A DNA stretch of 18,723 nt, taken from the NCBI GenBank assembly GCA_038330085.1, contig JBBQNP010000087.1, positions 1-18,723 on the forward strand, in the 5' to 3' direction. This DNA is from JAEUIA01 sp038330085. Its GTDB lineage: Bacteria > Planctomycetota > UBA1135 > GCA-002686595. The translations under genes and the position numbers were made by a program. Numbering within the stretch: the stretch's first letter is position 1; every line of letters begins with the position of its first letter. Shown piece by piece: positions 8,092-15,287 of the stretch. The notes under the pieces are model-generated. The model was given only the letters and a program-made list of their open reading frames with translations. It had not been told where the DNA came from and made no database searches.

Positions 8092-10263
8092 ATGAACCCG
8101 AACGACTTCGACCCCCGTGCTGCCCGCTTCACCAGCGTTTTCGCACGGTCCGCGTGCGCTTTCGCGCTGATCCTCGCGAGCGCACGCGCATCCACGTCAT
8201 CTGCCATGCAATCGCAGACACAGGCTCCGGCGCCGAGCGGCTCGTCCGGCGTGCTGGCCATCACCGGCGGCATCGTGCACACGATGACGAGCGACTCGAA
8301 ACCCGCGGTCATGACGATCCTCGTGGAGAACGAGAGGATCACCGCGGTCGGCACCGACGTGGAGGTACCTGCAGGTGCGCGCATCTTCGACGCGAGCGGA
8401 ATGCACGTCATCCCTGGGCTGATCGACGGCTACGTCAACCACGACCCCGACCACGATCGCCTCTACGTCGCGGCGGGGGTGACGATGGTGCGCGACGTCG
8501 GCAACGATCAGGCGCGGATCCAGAGCGAGGCGATGTACGCGTCGCGCAACCGTTCGCCGGGTCCGTGGCTGTGGGTGGCGGGTTCCGCGCTCGACGGATC
8601 GCCGCCGTCCACGAAGGCCGCCGTCGTGCTCGACACGGTGGAATCCGTCGACGCGAAGTTGCCGCGCCTGCTGGCGATCGACGGCATCGACTACCTCTCG
8701 TTCCAACCTGGGCTCAGGCACGACGTCTGGGCGCGCGTGCTCGATCTCGCTCACCACGCGGGGGGGAAGGACTGGAAACAACGCCAGGTGTGGGGAGCGC
8801 TCGCGCGCGATTGCACGCTCGACGAAGCGCTCGAGAAGCAGCAGGACGGCATCTTCGGCCTCAACGCTTTCCTGCCTCATGGCGAGCAGTGGGAGAAGGT
8901 CGCGCCGGAGGTGTTCGACAAAGCCGTCGAGTCGGCGGGCGCGCACCACCTCGCGCTGACGCCGATGCTGTCGGTCTACGCGCGACCGCTGTTGCCTCAG
9001 AAAGAAGGCATGCCCGAGCTCGACTACCTCGGTCCCATGTACGAGGTCGCGTGGCAGCGCAACTTCGACGCGCGCGCACCCCTCGTGAGCGAGCAATGGT
9101 TGAAGGAGGGGCTCGCGGGTTTCGACGCGCAGACGAAGCTCGTCGGACGCCTCTACGCAGCGGGTTGCAGGATCGTCCCGGGCGGCGGAGCGCCGTTTCC
9201 CTGGCACCTGCCGGGCGTGTCGCTGCTCGATGAGCTCACTTTGTTGAAGCGCGCGGGCATTCCCGCGAAAGAGTGCGTGCGCCTGGCGACCGCAGGTGCT
9301 GCAGAGGTGATCGGTGACACGCGACGCGGCACGATCGAACTCACGAAAACCGCTGATTTCGTGCTGACGAAGGGCGATCCGACCGAGGACCTCGACAACC
9401 TACACGATCCCGCCGTCGTCGTACTGCGCGGGCGGGTGATGTTGCGCAAGGAACTTGACGCCCTCGTCGCCGACGTACGCGCGCAACAGGAGAAGGTCAA
9501 GGACACGCTGCGCAAGCCGCTCGAAGTCGCCCCGCCCGAGCTGCCGACTGGCGATCTCGTGCTGACCGGACACGTCGAGACGCGCGGCCTGGGCTCCCGC
9601 ATCTCGGCGGAACGCTATGCGGTCGTGCGGCGCTACGACGGGGCGCTCACCTATTGCGGTCGCATGGTCGTCCCCGGCGAGGCCACGACGCCGGGCACCG
9701 AGACGACTGTGCAGCAGACGATCGCGGACGGCGAGCTGACGGATTTCGAAGTGCACATGGTCTCGAACAACCACGACGTCCTCGTGCACGGGCAGAGCAC
9801 GGCTGGGAAGTTCACGATCGAAACGAAGCTCAACGGGGGCTTCGTCGACGCGCCCGTCGTGAAGGACAAGCTCGCGTTCGTGCAGTGTGGTTCGGTGACG
9901 TCGCTCTTGATCCTCGGCTACCACAAGCGGCCGGGCACGTTCAAAGTGCTCTTCTTCGACGACTATGACGTCGCCGTGGGTCCCTGTGAGATGCGCCTCG
10001 GCGCCGACGGATTGCACCTCCTGAAGACACCGACAGGGTGGATGAAGGTCAGCTACGACGAGAAGGGCAACCTGAAAGAAGCGCAGCGCGAATCGGGCAA
10101 CGGCATCCTGCAGACGCGGCCGCTCGAGACCGCGACGCCGGACGGCAAGGGGTTGCCGATGCCCGCTGACAAACGCGCGATGGTCCCGGTCGCACCGCAG
10201 GTGTCGACGCCGGCCCAGGGCAAGGATTCCGTTCCGCCGCCGAAGAAAGAACCGCCCAAGTGA
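8092..10263 (+). CDS. secreted amidohydrolase-fold protein lacking its metal ligands (probable pseudoenzyme)
   Basis: 723 residues from the ATG at 8092. Residues 1-33 look like a signal peptide: basic ARFTSVFARS then hydrophobic ACAFALILASARAS. Residues 54-450 follow the imidazolonepropionase-like amidohydrolase pattern: VLAITGGIVHTM, VIPGLID (107-112), GVTMVRDVGN, a late GVSLLDELTLLKRAGIPAKECVRLATAGAAEVIG, and ADFVLTKGDPTEDLDNL. The metal and catalytic residues are missing: the HxH after PGLID is Tyr114-Val-Asn116, and the GTDxP of strand 8 is GGGAP (364-368, Asp replaced by Gly366). The usual HA pair of the middle strands reads WG. A separate beta-rich domain (about 485-660) of unknown type and a Pro/Lys tail follow. 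The fold is clear and catalysis by the usual mechanism unlikely. The gene's last four bases overlap dusB (GTGA). The GTG at 8050 would add 14 residues before the signal peptide. Confidence 0.88.
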   Translation: MNPNDFDPRAARFTSVFARSACAFALILASARASTSSAMQSQTQAPAPSGSSGVLAITGGIVHTMTSDSKPAVMTILVENERITAVGTDVEVPAGARIFDASGMHVIPGLIDGYVNHDPDHDRLYVAAGVTMVRDVGNDQARIQSEAMYASRNRSPGPWLWVAGSALDGSPPSTKAAVVLDTVESVDAKLPRLLAIDGIDYLSFQPGLRHDVWARVLDLAHHAGGKDWKQRQVWGALARDCTLDEALEKQQDGIFGLNAFLPHGEQWEKVAPEVFDKAVESAGAHHLALTPMLSVYARPLLPQKEGMPELDYLGPMYEVAWQRNFDARAPLVSEQWLKEGLAGFDAQTKLVGRLYAAGCRIVPGGGAPFPWHLPGVSLLDELTLLKRAGIPAKECVRLATAGAAEVIGDTRRGTIELTKTADFVLTKGDPTEDLDNLHDPAVVVLRGRVMLRKELDALVADVRAQQEKVKDTLRKPLEVAPPELPTGDLVLTGHVETRGLGSRISAERYAVVRRYDGALTYCGRMVVPGEATTPGTETTVQQTIADGELTDFEVHMVSNNHDVLVHGQSTAGKFTIETKLNGGFVDAPVVKDKLAFVQCGSVTSLLILGYHKRPGTFKVLFFDDYDVAVGPCEMRLGADGLHLLKTPTGWMKVSYDEKGNLKEAQRESGNGILQTRPLETATPDGKGLPMPADKRAMVPVAPQVSTPAQGKDSVPPPKKEPPK

Positions 10264-11462
10264 ACGCGCGCGCGCACGTGAGTGCGCTGAACCGCGACGT
10301 GCCGGTCGCAGAGGCCGGCGAGTTCGGGCCGTTGCACCTCGGCCCGCTCACGATCGATCCGCCGGTCGTGCTCGCGCCGATGGCGGGCGTCACCAACCTG
10401 CCGTTCCGCAGCTTGTGCCGCCGCTTCGGCGCGGGTTTGTACGTGTCCGAGATGATCTCCGCGCGCGGCTACTTGAATGGGCACCGTCTCACGAAGCTGC
10501 TCGCGTCGTCGGGGCCCGACGAGAAACCGCGCTCGGTGCAGATCTACGCGACCGATCCGCGCGACGTCGAGGAGATGGCGCGCGCCCTCGTCGACTCAGG
10601 GGTACACCACCTCGACATGAACTTCGGTTGTCCCGTAGCGAAGGTCACGCGCAACGGCGGCGGCAGCGCGATTCCGCTCAAGCCGCGCCTGCTCGCGAAG
10701 ATCGTCGCCGCGGGCGTGAAGGGATCGGGAGCCGTTCCGTTCACGATCAAGGTGCGCAAGGGGATCGACGACGGGCTGCTCACGTACCTCGACGCCGGAC
10801 GCATCGCACAGGAGGAAGGCGCCGCCGCGATCGGGTTGCACGCGCGCACCGCGGCCCAGCTCTACTCGGGCGAAGCGGACTGGAACGCGATCGGCGAGCT
10901 CAAGCAGAGCGTCTCGATCCCCGTGCTCGGCAACGGCGACATCTGGGAATCGTTCGACGCGTTGAAGATGATGCGCGCGACGGGTTGCGACGCAGTGATC
11001 ATCGGACGTGGGTGTCTGGGACGGCCGTGGTTGTTCGCCGAGCTCGCCGCGGTGTTCGCGGGCCGCGAACCCGAAGCGCCGCCCGACTTGCGCGGTGTCG
11101 TCACGATCATGGAAGAGCATGCCCGGCTCTTGTGCGCGTTCTTCGGCACCGAGGTCGGCATGCGCCAGATGCGCAAGTGGTGCACCTGGTACACGAAGGG
11201 CTTCAAGAACAGCGCTCAGGTGCGCGAGTCGCTCGTGCGCGTCAGCTCGATCGAAGACATGCTGGCCGCGGTGCGCGTGCTCGACCTCGACGAGGCCTTC
11301 CCGATGTCCGCGTTGCGCGCACCGCGCGGCAAGACGGGCCGACAAGCAACGGTTGCGCTGCCGCACGGATACCTCGACGACCGCGAGGACGACACGCCGC
11401 CCGACGAGTGCGCCGGCGGCGACGACGTCGAGGAGTTCGAGGCTTCGCTGTCGGGCGGATGA
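10260..11462 (+). CDS. dusB: tRNA-dihydrouridine synthase, DusB type
   Basis: 400 residues. The FMN-dependent TIM barrel begins VVLAPMAGVTNLPFRSLCRRFGAGLYVSEMIS (37-67). The catalytic loop is DMNFGCPVAKVTRNGGGSA (119-137) with Cys124, the proton donor in Dus enzymes. FMN contacts include Lys164 in TIKVRKG, His194 in LHARTA, GNGDI (224-228) and GRGCLGRPW (249-257). The C-terminal helical tRNA-binding domain (about 280-345) has MRQMRKWCTWYTKGF. Dus enzymes reduce uridine to dihydrouridine in the tRNA D-loop; order and motifs fit the DusB branch, so the exact position is inferred. The GTG start overlaps the upstream stop by four bases, implying coupled translation. The last 40 residues are acidic and variable (DDREDDTPPDECAGGDDVEEFE), and the stop lies inside the first of three tandem repeats. 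Confidence 0.96.
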   Translation: MNARAHVSALNRDVPVAEAGEFGPLHLGPLTIDPPVVLAPMAGVTNLPFRSLCRRFGAGLYVSEMISARGYLNGHRLTKLLASSGPDEKPRSVQIYATDPRDVEEMARALVDSGVHHLDMNFGCPVAKVTRNGGGSAIPLKPRLLAKIVAAGVKGSGAVPFTIKVRKGIDDGLLTYLDAGRIAQEEGAAAIGLHARTAAQLYSGEADWNAIGELKQSVSIPVLGNGDIWESFDALKMMRATGCDAVIIGRGCLGRPWLFAELAAVFAGREPEAPPDLRGVVTIMEEHARLLCAFFGTEVGMRQMRKWCTWYTKGFKNSAQVRESLVRVSSIEDMLAAVRVLDLDEAFPMSALRAPRGKTGRQATVALPHGYLDDREDDTPPDECAGGDDVEEFEASLSGG

Positions 11463-11511
11463 GGGGCTTCGCTGTCAGGCGGATGAGATGGGCCTCGCTG
11501 TCGGGCGCCCG
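11441..11511. repeat. three tandem 21-26-base units across the dusB stop codon
   Basis: Units begin at 11441, 11465 and 11491, each opening ggcttcgctgtcgggcg or a close variant. The first supplies the last codons and TGA of dusB; the second and third lie outside the gene. The last unit ends in the palindrome cgggcgcccg (11502-11511) followed by aaaa. Further on, gctcggcg (11526-11533) and cgccgagc (11566-11573) could form a weak stem between the convergent genes. Confidence 0.75.
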
Positions 11512-11577
11512 AAAACCTGGAAGGTGCTCGGCGGAGTTCGCGAGTCATTCCCGCAGACACGATCGCGCCGAGCCGGA

Positions 11578-12780
11578 TCACTTCGCGTGGGTGAAGACGT
11601 AGTCGCTCCAGGCGCTCTCGATCTCCTTCTTGTCCATGCCGAGTGCGTCGGTGAACGATCCCATCGAGAGCTTCCCCTTGGCTCCTTCGCGCAAGTACTT
11701 GCCGAGCTTCTCGCGCAGGGCACCGTCGTTCGAGAACACGAGCCAGTGAACGAGCGTGTAGGCAGCCGCCGTCATCTCGGTTCGCTTGGCGTCCAAGTTG
11801 AAGTCGTTCGAGCTGCCGTTGAACACGCGGTCGAAGTCCACCTTTGCCGACTTCGTGAGTGCGAACTCGCGCACGTCGATCTGGGCAAGGTCGGCCCACG
11901 GTCCGCCGCGGACTTCGGGTGCAGCGAGCGCGAAGATCTCGCCCACGCCGGCCAGCGTCCACTGCGGAACCTGGGCCGTCGTGCCGGCGCTGCGACGCAG
12001 CGCGTTGAACATCATCAGCCGCGACATCTGGTTGACGATCGCGCGGATGTCCGGCTCGGCTTCGACGAGCACGTGGATCTGGTTGATGCCGGGCGCGAAC
12101 CAGACCTTGTCGCCCTTGACCGGCGGGACCGGGAAGTCCTTGGCCGAGGAGTAGAACTCGACCACAGGCTTCTCGTCGAAAACGTAGAGCTCGAGCGGCG
12201 CTCCCAAGGTCTTGTAGAAGCGCTCGAAGAAGCGCTCGACGGCCCCGCCCAAGTCGAATACTTCGGGCAGCGGGAGATCGGACTCCAACAAGAAGTGCGT
12301 CGTCTCGACCGGATACGCGTCGTTCCAACCGTCCTGTTTCTTGGTCATGTCGGCGAGCATCTTCTGCTCCTTGCCGAACTTGACCTGCACCGCGTCCTTG
12401 ATGCGCCGTCCGCCGACGGCCTTGAGCGCTTCGTCGTTCCTGGGATCGGCGAGCAGGACGCGCAGCCACAGGTTGTGTCCCTCTTCCTCGAGCAAGGCGT
12501 CGTCGCATTGCTTCGCCACGACCGCGAGCGCCTCCGAATCCGCTTTCGACAGATCGCGTGCGAGGATGGGCGCGAGGCTGCGCTCGAGCGAGCGGATCTC
12601 GGCGATGTCCCTGCGCGGGATGCGCTGGTCGCGGCTGCCCTGGCGCAAGACGATCTCGTCCAAGCCCTCGTAAACCACGCGCCCGTGCAGCTCCTTGGCC
12701 TTGTCGACGAACCTGACGGTATCCGGATCGTTGCCGGCGAACGCGAGCAGCACTGTGACGAGGAGCAGTGTGGTGCGCAT
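11578..12780 (-). CDS. secreted DUF1570-like protein with degenerate metallopeptidase motif
   Basis: 400 residues from the ATG at 12780. Residues 1-15 (MRTTLLLVTVLLAFA) form a signal peptide. Residues 22-70 are a small beta domain (LHGRVVYEGLDEIVLRQG, IPRRDIAEIRSLERS) found at the start of many planctomycete secreted proteins. The rest follows the DUF1570/gluzincin layout: THFLLESDLP (161-170), a VERFFERFYKTLG helix, LELYVFDEKP, PGINQIHV, then the helix that should bear HExxH, and a final AAYTLVHWLVF...WSDYVFTH segment typical of the C-terminal helices. The zinc motif is lost: residues 250-254 are NQMSR. The following WLxEGLAEYF-like block reads WTLAGVGEIFA, keeping only the last Glu. It is therefore a probable non-catalytic relative. 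It lies 41 bases after the ChaN lipoprotein gene, same strand, likely one operon. Upstream in-frame codons would disrupt the signal peptide. Confidence 0.8.
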   Translation of the reverse strand: MRTTLLLVTVLLAFAGNDPDTVRFVDKAKELHGRVVYEGLDEIVLRQGSRDQRIPRRDIAEIRSLERSLAPILARDLSKADSEALAVVAKQCDDALLEEEGHNLWLRVLLADPRNDEALKAVGGRRIKDAVQVKFGKEQKMLADMTKKQDGWNDAYPVETTHFLLESDLPLPEVFDLGGAVERFFERFYKTLGAPLELYVFDEKPVVEFYSSAKDFPVPPVKGDKVWFAPGINQIHVLVEAEPDIRAIVNQMSRLMMFNALRRSAGTTAQVPQWTLAGVGEIFALAAPEVRGGPWADLAQIDVREFALTKSAKVDFDRVFNGSSNDFNLDAKRTEMTAAAYTLVHWLVFSNDGALREKLGKYLREGAKGKLSMGSFTDALGMDKKEIESAWSDYVFTHAK

Positions 12781-12821
12781 GATGCGGAAGGGTGTAGTCA
12801 CTCCGAACTTCGTCGACGAGG

Positions 12822-15032
12822 TCAGCGCGGGTTGGCCACGGCCAGTCCCAGACCAGGGCGCCAAGTCAGGGTCATCTCGTCCTCGAAACGGACGACGCTG
12901 TTCTGCAAGGCGCGCATCGAAGCACCGTCGCTGCAGAAGACGGCCGGCACGATGAGCACGTTCTTGCGCTTCTTCTCGAGCAACTGCGCGAGCACGGTCG
13001 GGAGCGCGTGATCAGCGGAGCCCGTCGCGACCTTCAGGCGGCTGAACCGGCTCTGCGCAGCGATCGGATCGTCCTTTTCGAGCGCGAGCCAGGCATCGAC
13101 CTCGTCCTGCGGCATGTCCGCCGGCAACACGACGACCGTCGTGCCGCCGAAGGCGCCGGGGCTCATGGGCAGCGCCCCCGGCATCCGGAAATCGCGCGCG
13201 TGGATCGCAGTCGGGATCTCGGTCGCTTGCGCGTCTTCGGGGGGGGCGTCGACGACGGCCACGAGCTCGCCGGGATCGATCGAGCGGTGCAGCGCAGCGC
13301 GCCGAGCCCACGCACGAGCGCGCGCCGTCTGCGCCAGGATGTACTTGCGCGGTGCGTCGGCAGGCAACGTGCGCGCCCCGAGCCCAAGTGCCGCTCGCAC
13401 GGCGTTCTCGCGGTCGAAATCGATCTGCCAGGCATCGTGCGTCGCCGTCGCGAGGTCGCTCGGCAAGCCGACCCCGCGGTACGCTTCGATCTCGGACGAC
13501 CACCAACCCTCGTCACCGGCATTCACCAGCACGTGCAGCTCCTTCTCGCGCGCCGGCGCATCACCGCGCAACTCCGGCAAGGGCAGCGAGAAGTCCTTGA
13601 TCGCTGCGAACTGCCGCGGCTGCAGCACGACGGCGCGCACGTTCATGCGCGCGCTCAGCAATCCGATGGCCGAAGTGACCGTCGCGCCCGTGCCCTCGCC
13701 GGCGACGCACACACGCGCCGCGTCGATGGGGAAGTGTCGCGCAACGTAGGCCCACGCGCGCTCGACGCCTTCGATGACACCGCCGACGTCCTCGGTGAAC
13801 GAGTCAGAGTGGTACCAGCGACCGCCTTCGACGAGGTCATCCTGCAGCTCGCGGCTCGGCGCTTCGATCGCGGCGATCGCGCACGTTTCGCCGAGCCGCT
13901 CGCGCCACTCGCCGAGACCTTCTTTCGCGCTCGAACCGTCGTCGCCGAGCCAGATCAGGAGCGGCACGGGCGCAGAAGCGCTCGCCGATGCGGGCACGTG
14001 AAGCTTGTACTTGAGCTCGTTGGACACGACCACCGCGTAGTCGCCGTCGTCGACGTCCTTCGCACGCGCTTCGGCGAACACGAGGAAGTCGGCGATCGGC
14101 GCTCCTGAATCCGTCTCCGTGGTCGGGTTGCCGGCGGGCTCGATCGCCACGGTCATCACGCGCGCGTTCGGTTTGCGCAGCAGCAGTTGGTGCACCGTGC
14201 CGTCCCAGTACGCGCTGTGGAAACCGCCGTTGACGTGCAGCACGCTCCAGCCCGGATGTTCGTCGAGCGCGCGCGCGCACGACTCGCCCATGCTGTTGTC
14301 CCACAGCGACTGGGTATCGTCGAGGCGCGGGTCGTCGGCCGCGGGAGGCGGTCCCATCATCCCGATGTGGCCGCGGATGGCGTTGTCGACGCGCTTCCAG
14401 TACTCGGGCGTCTCGGGCAGCAGCTCCGCGGGCACCGTGTGTAGTTCACTCGCGCTCAACTGCGCGAGGAGGTCGGTCCCGCCGCCCGCCATGCGTCGTC
14501 GCAACGGCGTGGGGAAGTTGGACGCGACGACAGGCGAGCGGCTCACCTTCGCGTGCTCGATCAGCGGCCGGTACGCGGTCGCGTAGTTCGGCCACGGCCG
14601 TGCTTGCGCGAGGAAGGCCGGCTCGTCGATGCGTCCGCTGACGTACTCGTCGAGCACGGGCTGCACGTCGCGTTCGAACATCTCCAGCGCCAGCACGACG
14701 CGCCCGCGCCGGCGTGCGAGGAGTGCTGCGTACGTCGCGAGCTCGAGCCGGTGCGTCGTTTCGTCGGTGTGCGTCTCGCCCAGGAACACGACGTCGGCTT
14801 CGGCGAGTCGGTCGAACATCTCTTCGAGCTCGATGCGCTGTCCGCTGCGCGTGTTGCGGACCGAGAGCCCCTGGTCGAGCCTTGGAGCCGACCACGGCAT
14901 GTCCTGCACGGCCGTCTCCGGCCTGCGCGGCGCCGGGGTTTCGCATGCGAGGGGAACGAACAGGTACCCGAGCACACCGCAGAGAAGGAGAAGACGTCGT
15001 GCGCATCGAACGGACCGGAAAGGCTCGATCAT
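12822..15032 (-). CDS. ChaN/Tiki-type lipoprotein fused to a hydrolase-like C-terminal region
   Basis: 736 residues from the ATG at 15032. A hydrophobic stretch LLLLCGVLGYLFVPLAC ends at Cys30, a probable lipoprotein signal, although Pro at -3 is unusual for a lipobox. Residues 65-300 are the haem-binding uptake/Tiki-like domain known from ChaN: VVFLGETHTDETTHRLE (GExH at 85-88), ALEMFERDVQPVLDEYVSG (Glu117), WPNYATAYRPLIEHA, VVASNFP, and the late HVNGGFHSAYWDGT. The domain looks intact. ChaN relatives bind haem or act as metalloproteases; which applies is unknown. Residues about 355-540 resemble an alpha/beta hydrolase (PVPLLIWLGDDGSS, HFPIDAARVCVAGEGTGA, VLVNAGDEGWW). The nucleophile elbow GxSxG is GEGTG (Gly447), while Asp507 and His532 sit where an acid and histidine could be. 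The last 200 residues are unassigned. It leads the probable operon with the DUF1570-like gene. Confidence 0.85.
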   Translation of the reverse strand: MIEPFRSVRCARRLLLLCGVLGYLFVPLACETPAPRRPETAVQDMPWSAPRLDQGLSVRNTRSGQRIELEEMFDRLAEADVVFLGETHTDETTHRLELATYAALLARRRGRVVLALEMFERDVQPVLDEYVSGRIDEPAFLAQARPWPNYATAYRPLIEHAKVSRSPVVASNFPTPLRRRMAGGGTDLLAQLSASELHTVPAELLPETPEYWKRVDNAIRGHIGMMGPPPAADDPRLDDTQSLWDNSMGESCARALDEHPGWSVLHVNGGFHSAYWDGTVHQLLLRKPNARVMTVAIEPAGNPTTETDSGAPIADFLVFAEARAKDVDDGDYAVVVSNELKYKLHVPASASASAPVPLLIWLGDDGSSAKEGLGEWRERLGETCAIAAIEAPSRELQDDLVEGGRWYHSDSFTEDVGGVIEGVERAWAYVARHFPIDAARVCVAGEGTGATVTSAIGLLSARMNVRAVVLQPRQFAAIKDFSLPLPELRGDAPAREKELHVLVNAGDEGWWSSEIEAYRGVGLPSDLATATHDAWQIDFDRENAVRAALGLGARTLPADAPRKYILAQTARARAWARRAALHRSIDPGELVAVVDAPPEDAQATEIPTAIHARDFRMPGALPMSPGAFGGTTVVVLPADMPQDEVDAWLALEKDDPIAAQSRFSRLKVATGSADHALPTVLAQLLEKKRKNVLIVPAVFCSDGASMRALQNSVVRFEDEMTLTWRPGLGLAVANPR

Positions 15033-15072
15033 GGCCGAGAGCTTAGCGCGAACAGCTCCTCGGACCGACTCG

Positions 15073-15232
15073 CAGAAATACGGTGCCAGAAATACGGTGC
15101 CAGAAATACGGTGCCAGTCCCGATTGTTCACACTTCGACGAACGATCCGGGCTCAGGCGGTGACGGGATCCCGCGTCGAAGTGTGAACAATCGGGACCGG
15201 CACCGTGTTTCTGCCAGAGCTCCGTATTTCTG
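15073..15232. repeat. large symmetric repeat element in the divergent intergenic region
   Basis: Three perfect tandem copies of cagaaatacggtgc lie at 15073-15086, 15087-15100 and 15101-15114. The third starts a 39-base arm (15101-15139) that pairs at 37 of 39 positions with 15175-15213, around a 35-base centre. A further inverted partial copy, ctccgtatttctg, ends near 15232. The element fills most of the 255 bases between the start codons of the ChaN lipoprotein and the TPR/HEAT gene, so both promoters must lie in or beside it. It resembles REP-type palindromes that are mobilised in trans; no transposase is in the window. Confidence 0.85.
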
Positions 15233-15287
15233 CCCGAGCCCGCCGCGCACTGGCCCGATCCTGTCGCTGCGAGCTAGCATCTGCCCC

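Noticed and set aside
6297..9233. A 978-codon open frame on the plus strand spanning the methyltransferase and the start of the amidohydrolase
   Set aside because: It crosses two well-supported genes in other frames and shows only Arg-rich low-complexity translation.
11008..13011. A 667-codon plus-strand open frame over the end of dusB and the DUF1570-like gene
   Set aside because: It overlaps the real dusB in another frame and is antisense to a gene with a signal peptide and family motifs.
15073..15114. CRISPR array
   Set aside because: The three 14-base copies are directly adjacent without spacers, and there are no cas genes.
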